Shown here: positions 16,836 to 25,183 of the stretch, piece after piece
How the letters are laid out: each line of letters opens with the position of its first letter
Position numbering within the stretch: the stretch's first letter is position 1
From: Acetobacteraceae bacterium
GTDB taxonomy: Bacteria; Pseudomonadota; Alphaproteobacteria; Acetobacterales; Acetobacteraceae
Reading direction: 5' to 3'
DNA length: 64,000 nt
Assembly (NCBI GenBank): GCA_030041375.1
Contig: JASHOA010000045.1
Location: 23,531 to 87,530 of the forward strand
Translations under genes and position numbers: made by a program
Notes under the pieces: model-generated
Database searches by the model: none
What the model was told of the DNA's origin: nothing
Seen by the model: only the letters and a program-made list of their open reading frames with translations

Positions 16836-18743
16836 TCAACTCGGGTTCTCCTTGGCGGAGGGACCACTCAGATCTGGTTCGTCGGAAACAGATTCATGTG
16901 GCGTCAGTGCCTCCCGCTGAGCGGCTATAAGGTCGTCGAGCACAAGCTTCAAACACCACCACCAAGCGTAAACCACATAGTGTGACCCCATCTCGCCAGA
17001 TTCTAGAAGACCGTGAACAACCGTGTTTCGCAAGTTCGGCCCAAACGGGTCGGCAAAAATCGCACGAAGATCGAAGGTGAGATCCTCGCCAAAAATCTCA
17101 GCGACCTTCTCTTTCTCAAGGAGGGCGCTAAGCCCGACCTCCGTTTCAACTCCTTCAGAGTCAAGGGTTGTGGTCTTGACGTTGTGAAGCTTCAATTGCC
17201 AGCGCACCATGTGTTCGACCTGAGGGACAAGCAAATGGATCGCGGTGATGAAGTCTAACTCGAAGCCTGCGAATAGTCCCTTCCCGACCAACAGAGCACG
17301 GCCGGGCGGCACAATCGGCGAGTTCTGGGCAATTGCGACAAATTCTGCTTCGGTAAACCGATGCTCCTGCAACAGGACCTGCAACCCAGGCAAGATACAG
17401 GCCTGGACAACAATACCGGACAGCATCCCGAGCTGCCCTATCGTCTCCGCTCGAATGGCCCGCTTTGACTCCGGGCTTTCCTCCGAGCCTGGGTCCATCC
17501 CTGGCCTTCTCGCGACCACTCTTCCATCACGGGAAATCATTGTCGCCGCGATGAGGGACTGCAAAGGGTGTCGTCGCATCGAGTCAAGCGCCTGCCGCTG
17601 AAGTTTCGCGACTTGCGTGCCCGGGAAGACATGAGCGAACAATACCAGGGCCTCAGGTCGAACCTTGCCGGTGACCGCCCTTTGGATTCGAGCTATTTCA
17701 TCGGCAAGATCCACGGGAGACGTGATGAGCTTCATCTCCGTTATGGCCTTCTTGGCCGCTTCGTTCATCTGCCGATGCAATTTGGCAATACACTCGTCAA
17801 CTCCAAACGGTTGGCGAAACTTGTTGGGGACGCGCCGGTATGCGTGAATGGCGCGCTCTAGAGATGCCGCGCCAGCCATATGACTTGGGTTTTCACCAGC
17901 CATCTGAGCCATGGCTTCCTTGGCCCAAGTCTCGGCACTCGCGGTCAGCATAGCCGCTGTCTTTTGTGCGTCGTGTACGGTAGTGAACCATTGGGCTGCG
18001 GCATCAAAATATGTACGCGCCTTGTCGATATCGCCTGCTTCGTTGAATGCAGATGCCAATTGTTCAAGTTTGAAAGCGATCTCTGTGGACGCGTTCCGCT
18101 TTATCCTCGTGTTATCGAGTGTTTCGGCAAACCACGCTGCCAAGAATCCGTCACATGGACGTGCTGCCCGAAGTGCCGCGAGTATCTCCGCTTCCAGCTC
18201 GTTTAGGCGGTTACCTGCTCCTTTTCCTAATTGGCGTGACAGTTGCAAGGCTCGTTGCCAACACGTCCGACCATCGCGAAGCCACGCCTTTTGGTCCAGA
18301 GGGATCTGCCTATAAGCGTCAATAGCCAGAAGAGCGAACCTCGGCGTCCGTGGTTCCTTGATGAGCCAGACAAGATCAGCTAACCTGGCTCGGAGTAAGA
18401 CATCGTCAATTTCGTCAACGATCTGAGCAAAGAATTCGGCTTGATCATTAGTAAAGTCATTCGGTATTGGACTTCGACCGTTCCCGACAACGAAGTATGG
18501 TCTGTACGGCTCGTTGCTGCTCCTGGGCACGAGCCTCATTGAGCATGCGTCCGCAAGCAGCCAGAGAGATTTACCTTCTCGTGTGCGTCCGTCCTTAATC
18601 GCCCGCTGAGCATTTGCAGAGAGGGCTTGCCACATGCCTACATAGGTTCGCTGCGAATCATGCGCGATCGCCTCATTCCAGCCTGAGCGACGAAGGTCCT
18701 GAGGTCCTATGAGAATATCTTCGGGGAACCGCTCGTCTGCCAT
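16836..18743 (-). CDS. DUF4209 protein with HEPN-like RNxxxH motif
   Basis: 635 residues, mostly alpha-helical, resembling full-length DUF4209 proteins. Near the C-terminus (about residues 570-600) is NLRNTVVHGLL followed by VVYAWWWCLKLVL, the conserved block of the family. RNTVVH satisfies the R-x4-H signature of HEPN ribonucleases, so an RNase or abortive-infection role is possible but unproven. The gene looks less GC-rich than its neighbours and lies beside an IS110-type transposase, which suggests acquisition by transfer. No partner gene is adjacent. Confidence 0.8.
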   Translation of the reverse strand: MADERFPEDILIGPQDLRRSGWNEAIAHDSQRTYVGMWQALSANAQRAIKDGRTREGKSLWLLADACSMRLVPRSSNEPYRPYFVVGNGRSPIPNDFTNDQAEFFAQIVDEIDDVLLRARLADLVWLIKEPRTPRFALLAIDAYRQIPLDQKAWLRDGRTCWQRALQLSRQLGKGAGNRLNELEAEILAALRAARPCDGFLAAWFAETLDNTRIKRNASTEIAFKLEQLASAFNEAGDIDKARTYFDAAAQWFTTVHDAQKTAAMLTASAETWAKEAMAQMAGENPSHMAGAASLERAIHAYRRVPNKFRQPFGVDECIAKLHRQMNEAAKKAITEMKLITSPVDLADEIARIQRAVTGKVRPEALVLFAHVFPGTQVAKLQRQALDSMRRHPLQSLIAATMISRDGRVVARRPGMDPGSEESPESKRAIRAETIGQLGMLSGIVVQACILPGLQVLLQEHRFTEAEFVAIAQNSPIVPPGRALLVGKGLFAGFELDFITAIHLLVPQVEHMVRWQLKLHNVKTTTLDSEGVETEVGLSALLEKEKVAEIFGEDLTFDLRAIFADPFGPNLRNTVVHGLLESGEMGSHYVVYAWWWCLKLVLDDLIAAQREALTPHESVSDEPDLSGPSAKENPS

Positions 18744-19299
18744 CTAGCTACCTCTACTCCGCGCAATGTCCTGACGTCAGCAGCCGGTGTTCACCGTGGT
18801 TCTTAGCGCTGTGCCGATCTCCAATGCGGCTCAGTTCGGGGACAGCTTATAGCACCGTTTGCTCATTCTGATCGAGGAAGGGCGCGGCTGTGCACCCTCC
18901 GCCACCGAAACACCCACGCAGGCACGATGTCTGCTTCTGAGGCTATAGGCTCCGGTTCGGAGGGACCGCTACGGGGCGCAGAGCGGACCTTCATGTGGCT
19001 AGCCCTTTACTTCGGCTTTCCACCCACAGCGGAAATTCAACGTATGGCCCGCCCCGTCTGCAAGTGATTTCAAAATGAGCCTTGAACAGTCTGCTGCAAC
19101 GTATCCGGCATCGGAGCGGGCTCCCTGCCAAGATGGAGATCCGTGCGTTTTGGCCCTCATAAACCGAACGACCTCGAAGGCCATTGAATGTCACAGGGTT
19201 CCAAAGCGCCGATCGACTGTCAGGCCATCTTTTCACCACCACCCGCAGACATCGTCGGCCTATCAGCGGCTTATTTTCGCTGTCGGCCTGTCTCTTCCG
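18744..19299. other. Intergenic region beside the IS110-type transposase
   Basis: 556 bases between the DUF4209 gene start and the transposase stop. No protein gene is supported. Part of it must be the non-coding 3' end of the insertion sequence (minus strand). In IS1111-type members of the family this side is expected to encode the guide (bridge/seek) RNA. I could not fix the element's terminus by eye. The part nearest 18744 should hold the promoter of the DUF4209 gene. Confidence 0.45.
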
Positions 19300-20340
19300 C
19301 TACCCTGCTGTCGCGATAACCCCGGCGTGGAAGGGTTGCCGGGTGTGCAGCACCGCCCACACGATCCGCGCCAGCTTATTGGCCAGGGCGACGACGGCGA
19401 CGTTCTTGTGGACCCGTGCAGCCAGGCGCCGTAACCATGAACCGAGCGGTGTGCTGCTCGCCAGCAGCATCGGTATCGCTGAGCGAGCGCCATGGATCAG
19501 CAGCTTGCGCAGGTATTTGTTGCCACGCTTGTTGATGCCGAGAAGCCGAGGCTTGCCTCCAGTCGTCGCTTGCCGTGGCACCAGTCCAAGCCACGCCGCC
19601 AGGTCGCGTGCCCGGGCGAAGCTGGCGGCGTTGCCGATCGCGGCGACCAGTGCGGTTGCGTTCAACACCCCGATGCCAGGGATCGTCACCAAGCGTCGAG
19701 CGCTGTCGTCGGCCTTCACGCGCGCCGCGAACTCCGCGTCGAAGGCATCGATCCGCCGATCGAGGTCGGCCCATTCCGTCCGCATCTCGATCACCAGCGT
19801 CCGCACACGCGTGCTCAGCAATGCCAGCGTCTCGCCCGTCTCGTCGAGCAGGAGCGCGAGCGCCCGTTCCAGCTTGCGACGCCCCTGCGGCGCAGCAAAC
19901 CCGCGCTCCAGCAGGATCGCTCGGAGCTGGTTGATCAGTGCTGTACGCTCTCCGACCAGACGGTCGCGCACCCGATGCAGAGACTGTATGTCAAGCTGCT
20001 CGGCCGACTTCAGCTCGACGAAGCGCATCGTCGGACGCGTCGCCGCCTCGGCGATTGCCTCCGCATCCCGCTCGTCGTTCTTCTGCGCCTGGACATAGGG
20101 CCGCACATATTCCGGCGACATCAGCCGCACCTCGTGCCCCATGCTGCGCAACAGCCGCCCGAGATGGTGCGCACCGCAGCACGCCTCCATCGCCATCACG
20201 CAGGGGGCCAATCCGGCAGCGAGTTTCACGACGCCCTCCCGGTGCAGCCGACGGCGCAGCACCGCCCGGCCATCCGCCTCCAGCCCGACAACGCTGCAAT
20301 TGTTCTTGCCTAGGTCGATCCCCAGAACCGCTACTCGCAT
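19300..20340 (-). CDS. IS110-family transposase (DEDD)
   Basis: 346-residue intact transposase. The N-terminal RuvC-like domain shows GIDLGKNN (first Asp), MEACCGAHH (Glu) and KNDERDAEAIAEA (Asp pair). The C-terminal domain contains IPGIG, AWLGLVPRQ and GGKPRLLGINKRGNKYLRK, with the Ser/Gly-rich block typical of IS110/IS1111 elements. The wording of the first domain is closest to the IS1111 subgroup as I remember it. It probably moved the neighbouring cargo or simply inserted beside it. Confidence 0.95.
   Translation of the reverse strand: MRVAVLGIDLGKNNCSVVGLEADGRAVLRRRLHREGVVKLAAGLAPCVMAMEACCGAHHLGRLLRSMGHEVRLMSPEYVRPYVQAQKNDERDAEAIAEAATRPTMRFVELKSAEQLDIQSLHRVRDRLVGERTALINQLRAILLERGFAAPQGRRKLERALALLLDETGETLALLSTRVRTLVIEMRTEWADLDRRIDAFDAEFAARVKADDSARRLVTIPGIGVLNATALVAAIGNAASFARARDLAAWLGLVPRQATTGGKPRLLGINKRGNKYLRKLLIHGARSAIPMLLASSTPLGSWLRRLAARVHKNVAVVALANKLARIVWAVLHTRQPFHAGVIATAG
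19300..20340 (-). mobile_element. IS110-type insertion sequence (minimal extent)
   Basis: Only the transposase part is given because the ends could not be located. IS110 elements lack long terminal inverted repeats, and the subterminal repeats of the IS1111 group are only about 11-13 bases long. The real element should extend some 100-300 bases on the transposase 3' side (toward 19000) and less on the 5' side (toward 20400). Confidence 0.5.
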
Positions 20341-20534
20341 CTCACCCTCCCATCCTCCGGTTGCCCAGCAATCTTACTTGCCGGCTAACAAGGGGCGGGC
20401 CATTCCATAAACCGAGACACGACCCGACCGAGCATTGCATCCCGGGCACGCTGAATAGCGTGGGAGCGTAGGCTCGGCTTTGGCTTCCTGCGTATTGCCC
20501 CGGGGCGCGTCTTTCAGCGCACGATCGATGGCTC

Positions 20535-20886
20535 TCAGCCGGGTGGACGGTGTGGTTCGGGCGGCTCGTCCTTGTAGAGCGAGTAATTGCGGTCGCCTTC
20601 GTCTGTGGCTTGGTCCGCAAGCAATTCCTCGCGAAGCCGCCCTTCGTCGTGCCGGCCGGCGTAGGGCTGGATCAACTCGATCAGCGGATCGGGGGGTCGT
20701 CCAGATGAGGTCGAATCCTCCTGTCCAGAGACGCACGCCGGCCTCGCTTTCGGGCTTCCCCGTGCGCTTTTCTTTCAGGAAGAGGTTGCGGTCTCGCACC
20801 CGTGCGAAGAACGATTGCATACCGGGATCCCAGCCGATGAGGACCTGGATCATGCGGTCCTCGTCATCGAGGATGCACCGGCTCAT
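20535..20886 (-). pseudogene. Small orphan protein gene with frameshift in a G6 tract
   Basis: The protein starts MSRCILDDEDRMIQVLIGWD at 20886 behind a good GGAGAA site and belongs to the same small family as 34245-34559 (both have an 'LIGWDxxxQ(S/T)FFxxV' opening). After GFDLIWTTP the frame is broken at a run of six G (20691-20696, plus strand). Removing one base restores DPLIELIQPYAGRHDEGRL and a reading frame to a stop at 20535. Either the gene is inactivated or the assembly has one base too many in the homopolymer. Function unknown. Confidence 0.7.
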
Positions 20887-20986
20887 GATGTTCTCCTTTG
20901 GTGAGAGCCACGCTGATTGCGTCGCGTGGCCGGGATTTGAGCGGCCGCCGCCGCCTGGATTGGATCTCCAGCCCGATGGCACATGC

Positions 20987-23900
20987 CTACCCTCCGGGTG
21001 AGGGGCCCTTGGATGGACGTGGCAATTTGGCGCCGGCCTCTTCCAGCCGGCGTGCCGTTTCGGCGGCTTCCGCCTGCAATGCGCGGAGATGATCTCTCGC
21101 CTCACGCTCGCGTACGATGTCACGCAGCAGCGCGGCGTTCTCCTGCATGGCGTGATCGAGCGCCCGCAGGTGGCGGGCGAGATATTCATTGATCGCTGCG
21201 GCCCGCAGACGCCGGAAAGCCTTGGGGCCGGCCTCCGGATCCGCAAGCTCAGCGCTCTCTATCCTCTCCTGGCACTCGACGAAGATGTCGACTGCCTGCT
21301 CGCGGTCCCGGAGTGAGGTTGCCAAAAGATCGATGCCGAGGCCTTTGTATGGCTTCTCCGACATATCCGCGGCGGCCCGCGCCCAAAGCTCTTCCGTGCT
21401 GATCGGCGTGATGTCCCCGAGCGCCTGGCGGTGGCGCTCGGCCTCGAACAGCGCGCCCTCGGAGATCATCGTCCAAGTGGTGCCGCGGCTACGGCTTTCC
21501 GCGACGTAGCTGGTGAAGGCCGACACGCCGGCGGTTCCCCGGGGCAGCCCGTTGATATGCTCATCCGAGGTGACACCCTGCGCCGAGTACATGGTCAGGG
21601 CATGCCCGAAGCCGAGCAAAAGGCGGCCCGTTGCGGCGTCCATGAATCGGCGCCATTCGACATCGGCGCTTTCGCCTTTCCGGGTGCGGATGCGCATACC
21701 CCAGTTGCCCTGGGCCAGGACCTCGACGACATCACCGTTGTTGCCGACCTGCTGCTCCCGCCCGTTGATCGTGCCCCAGGTGCGCCGGAACAGTCGCACG
21801 CGGTCGCCGACGGCGAGCGCGAGATCGAATTCGCGGCCGTCGAGGTCGATGGCCCGGTGGATGATCTCGTCAGTCGCAATCTCCCCCCGCGCTTTCAGCC
21901 GGGTGCGGATCGCCGCGCTGATTTCGGCAACGTCATCGTTGGTTGGTGCACTGACGGTGATGCCGTACCGGCTGCCGCAGCCGAGCAGGATGTCGCGGCG
22001 GGCGATGTAGAGATCGGCAATCCGGGCCACCACCTGCCCGCGATCGCCGCCGACCAGCATGGCATGGCCATCGGCGCGCTTCCTGGCGAGCGCCTGCTCC
22101 GCTTCTCCCTCTCGGAACAGGCCGGCGATCTCGCGTCCGCGACGCGTCAACTGGCGGATGGTGGTGAGCAGCTCGGGCAGGGCTTCCGGCGGCAGGGCGC
22201 GGCGGAGGATTTCGATGCTGTCGCCGGCGTCGATCGCCTGGGCCTGCTCCCGATCGCCCAGCATCTTGATCGTCATGCCGGTCTCTGCCTGCAATTCGAG
22301 GAGCCTGAGCAGCGATCGCGGGCCGATCTGGCTTACCTCGTCGAGCACCAGGATGGTGTTCTTGGTCGGCCTGAACTGGCCGCTTTCGATCGCTGCAAGC
22401 AGCGGGGACAGTGCGTAGGTCCGGCGAATGCCGGCATCCTGCAGGGCATCCGCCTGGCGCCAGCCGATCGCCGCGCCGATCACCTCGCGGCCGCGCCGGC
22501 TGTACCGGGTGTCGGCGTGCCAGGCATTCACCAGCGGCTGCAGGAGAGTGGTCTTGCCGGCGCCGGCGACGCCGGTGAGCATGGTGAGCCGGCCTCCTTC
22601 TCCGAGCGCATGGATGGCGGCCCTTTGTTCGGCGGTGAACTCGATCCCGCTCTCTGCGATCGCCTGGCGCAGCTGCTGCACCGAGAGGGAGCCGGAGCGA
22701 TCGCGTGCGCTTTCGTGGGCGAGGTCGGCGAGCTTCTGCTCGATGCGGACCTGCGCCGTGTTGGTGACGCGGACCTCGCCATCGAAGATGCCAACGATCA
22801 GGGCGACGTGCTCGCCCTTGAGCTGGATGCCTCGCTCCTCCAGCAGTTCGACGACGCGCCTGATGTCGTGCGGCCCGCCGGCGATGCCGGTGCCGATCAG
22901 GCCGCGGGCGGCGTACAGCCCGAGCAGCTCGTGACTGATGACGGCTTTCCTGTGGAACTCGCCCGCCAGATGGCGGGCGGCGAACCGGTAGGCGCGCTCG
23001 AAGCGATCCTCGTCACTGAGGCGTGCGTATTCGACCTCCTCCAGAACTGTACCGTGCTGCCAATCGAGCGCGGCCGCCTGCTCGTTCCAGATCCGTTTCT
23101 CGTCGCTCTTCATCTTGCCGAGCCGGCCCTCGGCGCTCGCATCCCGCACGAGGTCCATTTTCGCGTCGGCGGACATCGCATCCCAATCGAGCCCCTGGCT
23201 GCTTGCGAACTCCTTGGCCTTGTGCAGGATTTGTTGCCGGCCCTTGCTGAAAGCCTGGCTCACGTGCGTGGGGATGGCGATGATGATGATCGCCTGCTCG
23301 TTGTCGTTGTAGCCGACCCGGATGCCGAGCCGGCGGAGCTCGCCTGCGAGAACGGCCTGAAAGTAGGCCCCGAACTCCTTGACGCGGGCGTCGCTCAGGG
23401 CGCGCGTGTCGAGGGAGCCGATCCGTCCGTCCGCCGTGACGACGAGGTTCATCAGGAAGTTGTGGACGTGCATGTGCGGATCGCCGGCCACCGGCGCGTC
23501 GTAGAGGTAGGTCTGACCGGCGGGGCCGTCCTGTATGTGCAAGGTCGGCCGCGCAGTGTGGTGGCGGAAACTGATCCAGCCGACCGCGCCGGGATCGGCA
23601 CCGTCCTCACCCCCCGCTCCCTTGCGGGCCCATCCGACCTCGTGGGCCACATAACGCATCGCCCGGTCGGCGGCCCGGTCGACCGCGTTCCAGATGAGGG
23701 CACTCTCGGCCGGTGTGGGCGCGAACTCCGCTGCCAGGCTGATCGATTTGTGCGGGCTGAAGACCAGATCGATGCCCGAGTGCTTGCGCTGGTGCTGCGA
23801 CCAGGGCTTGCCGTTGTCGGCGCGGCTCGCTTCGAACAGGCGTGCCATCTCCGCATCCCGCGGCATCCTGCGCGGATCGATGCCGATTGCCCTGGCGAGA

Positions 23901-24097
23901 ATTGCGGGCATGTCCGGCCGCCAGGTCGCGCGGCTGTCTCGGCCTGTGTAGTAGGCAGTGAGTCGACCGCCTTCCTCGAGCTGACGCCCCATGGCGTCGA
24001 CCGGGCGCGAGTGAATCGGCTCGGGCGTGTCCTCCGTGAAATAGCGCAGGAGCAGCCGGCCCTTCGACGCCGCCGCGATCTTCCTGAAGTTCATCAT
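20987..24097 (-). CDS. MobF-family conjugative relaxase-helicase (TrwC/TraI-like)
   Basis: Nicks oriT, stays attached to the 5' end and unwinds the plasmid for transfer. 1036 residues. The N-terminal relaxase domain has candidate catalytic tyrosines (Y19 and Y49-Y50) and the metal-binding triad DPHMHVHNF near residue 208. The central RecD-like helicase domain has Walker A GVAGAGKTTLL near residue 510 and LVLDEVSQIG as motif II. The C-terminus is coiled-coil. The start overlaps the stop of the upstream gene (ATGA). A MobF enzyme next to an IncI/Dot-type channel is uncommon, since IncI plasmids use MobP relaxases. Confidence 0.95.
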   Translation of the reverse strand: MMNFRKIAAASKGRLLLRYFTEDTPEPIHSRPVDAMGRQLEEGGRLTAYYTGRDSRATWRPDMPAILARAIGIDPRRMPRDAEMARLFEASRADNGKPWSQHQRKHSGIDLVFSPHKSISLAAEFAPTPAESALIWNAVDRAADRAMRYVAHEVGWARKGAGGEDGADPGAVGWISFRHHTARPTLHIQDGPAGQTYLYDAPVAGDPHMHVHNFLMNLVVTADGRIGSLDTRALSDARVKEFGAYFQAVLAGELRRLGIRVGYNDNEQAIIIIAIPTHVSQAFSKGRQQILHKAKEFASSQGLDWDAMSADAKMDLVRDASAEGRLGKMKSDEKRIWNEQAAALDWQHGTVLEEVEYARLSDEDRFERAYRFAARHLAGEFHRKAVISHELLGLYAARGLIGTGIAGGPHDIRRVVELLEERGIQLKGEHVALIVGIFDGEVRVTNTAQVRIEQKLADLAHESARDRSGSLSVQQLRQAIAESGIEFTAEQRAAIHALGEGGRLTMLTGVAGAGKTTLLQPLVNAWHADTRYSRRGREVIGAAIGWRQADALQDAGIRRTYALSPLLAAIESGQFRPTKNTILVLDEVSQIGPRSLLRLLELQAETGMTIKMLGDREQAQAIDAGDSIEILRRALPPEALPELLTTIRQLTRRGREIAGLFREGEAEQALARKRADGHAMLVGGDRGQVVARIADLYIARRDILLGCGSRYGITVSAPTNDDVAEISAAIRTRLKARGEIATDEIIHRAIDLDGREFDLALAVGDRVRLFRRTWGTINGREQQVGNNGDVVEVLAQGNWGMRIRTRKGESADVEWRRFMDAATGRLLLGFGHALTMYSAQGVTSDEHINGLPRGTAGVSAFTSYVAESRSRGTTWTMISEGALFEAERHRQALGDITPISTEELWARAAADMSEKPYKGLGIDLLATSLRDREQAVDIFVECQERIESAELADPEAGPKAFRRLRAAAINEYLARHLRALDHAMQENAALLRDIVREREARDHLRALQAEAAETARRLEEAGAKLPRPSKGPSPGG

Positions 24098-24432
24098 GGC
24101 GGGGTGGTCCCGTTCGGGCGGGTCCGGCCGTTGCCTTTGGTCTTTGTCTCGCTGTCGAGCCGGCCGGCGAGCGCAGTCAGATCCGCCTCGACCCGCCTGA
24201 CCCCCAGCAGGATGTCGCGCTGCTGCGCGACCAGGGCCGCGATCAGCTCTTCGAGTTGCCGGCCTTCGCCGCCGCCTTCCCTGGGCAGCATGAGGCGCAC
24301 CAGGCTGCGCAGCAGTTCGAGAGTCTCCTGGGTCTGCTCGCGGATGATCGCAAGGTCATCTGCGCGCGGATCGCCCGGCCGCTCTGCTCTTTCAGCTGCT
24401 CCGGCGATCGCGCTGATCGGTTGCTGTGGCAT
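24094..24432 (-). CDS. Small coiled-coil protein coupled to the relaxase
   Basis: 112 residues, mostly helical: a central Leu/Glu/Gln-rich stretch (EQTQETLELLRSLVRLMLP) and a second helix, with a basic, Gly-rich tail. It has no recognisable ribbon-helix-helix domain. Its stop overlaps the relaxase start by ATGA, the position held by the accessory oriT protein in R388 (trwA-trwB-trwC) and related systems. A relaxosome helper is therefore inferred from position; a structural partner is also possible. Confidence 0.7.
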   Translation of the reverse strand: MPQQPISAIAGAAERAERPGDPRADDLAIIREQTQETLELLRSLVRLMLPREGGGEGRQLEELIAALVAQQRDILLGVRRVEADLTALAGRLDSETKTKGNGRTRPNGTTPP

Positions 24433-24493
24433 CTTTCCCTCCGGTTGCCCCTGGAGGGTGGAGGGTCAGGATGCGAACGGGGAGGCGAATCGG

Positions 24494-25183
24494 TTAAGTC
24501 TGTTTGTCGTGCAGTTTCTGCCGCCCGACACACAGGTACTGCTCGGCGATGTGTCCCCCGTCGAGGACTGTGTGCTCGAGACGGTCGAACGCAAATCCTT
24601 GTATCGGATTCTGCCCGATCGAGTCCATCTGCTCGGTCTTCTGCCACCAACACTCGATCAGCTTGAGCGCATGGCACAGAATCTCGCACTCAAGGGCGCT
24701 TTCCTCTTCCAGGATTGCCTCGGATGGGGCTCTCCGGACGTGCGGTGCCCAGCCGGGAATGACGAGCACGACATACCGGCCGGGTTCGCGGAGCCGGAGG
24801 CTTAGCTCGTCCTGTTCGTCGCAGACGGCGTCACCGCTGGAGTGCCATGATGCGGCGCTCGTCGCTGCGGGGTGCTCGTATCCGCCTGTTCTGCGGATGG
24901 ACGGAATGACCTCGCCCGTGACCCAGCCAAGGAAGCTGCGCGCCTCAGGCCTTCCGGATGTGAGGACCAAACCATACATCCCGCTTTCGTTGATGATGTT
25001 CACCGCCTGCGGGCCGCCAAGGGTGTCCTCAATGTGGACACCCTTCTCATCGTTATCCAGGCGAGCGATCGCTTGGCGCGGATTTGCGTGCCCCAGGATG
25101 GCGCAGACATCGGCGGCGACGAACCAAGTCTCGCCGTTGCACACAACGGTTCTGACCTCCTGACCCTTGAAATTGAAAGCCAT
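24494..25183 (-). CDS. Bro-N (phage anti-repressor type) domain protein
   Basis: 229 residues. The first hundred form a BRO-N/Ant domain: FNFKGQEVRTVV, TWFVAADVCAILGH, then INESGMYGLVLTSGRPEARSF and WVTGEVIPSIRRTGGY, the signature of phage antirepressor N-termini that bind DNA. The C-terminal half is unknown and helical. I chose ATG 25183 because the domain begins there; an open frame extends to 25360 with a low-complexity Gly/Arg/Asp sequence. It may regulate the relaxase operon or the divergent stb genes. Confidence 0.8.
   Translation of the reverse strand: MAFNFKGQEVRTVVCNGETWFVAADVCAILGHANPRQAIARLDNDEKGVHIEDTLGGPQAVNIINESGMYGLVLTSGRPEARSFLGWVTGEVIPSIRRTGGYEHPAATSAASWHSSGDAVCDEQDELSLRLREPGRYVVLVIPGWAPHVRRAPSEAILEEESALECEILCHALKLIECWWQKTEQMDSIGQNPIQGFAFDRLEHTVLDGGHIAEQYLCVGRQKLHDKQT

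Noticed and set aside
16353..16985. 210-codon plus-strand frame left of the DUF4209 gene
   Set aside because: It runs over spacer and into the antisense side of the DUF4209 gene; no motif and no ribosome site.
21431..24805. 1124-codon plus-strand open frame across the relaxase gene
   Set aside because: Same effect of codon bias; the minus strand carries relaxase and helicase motifs in order, the plus frame none.
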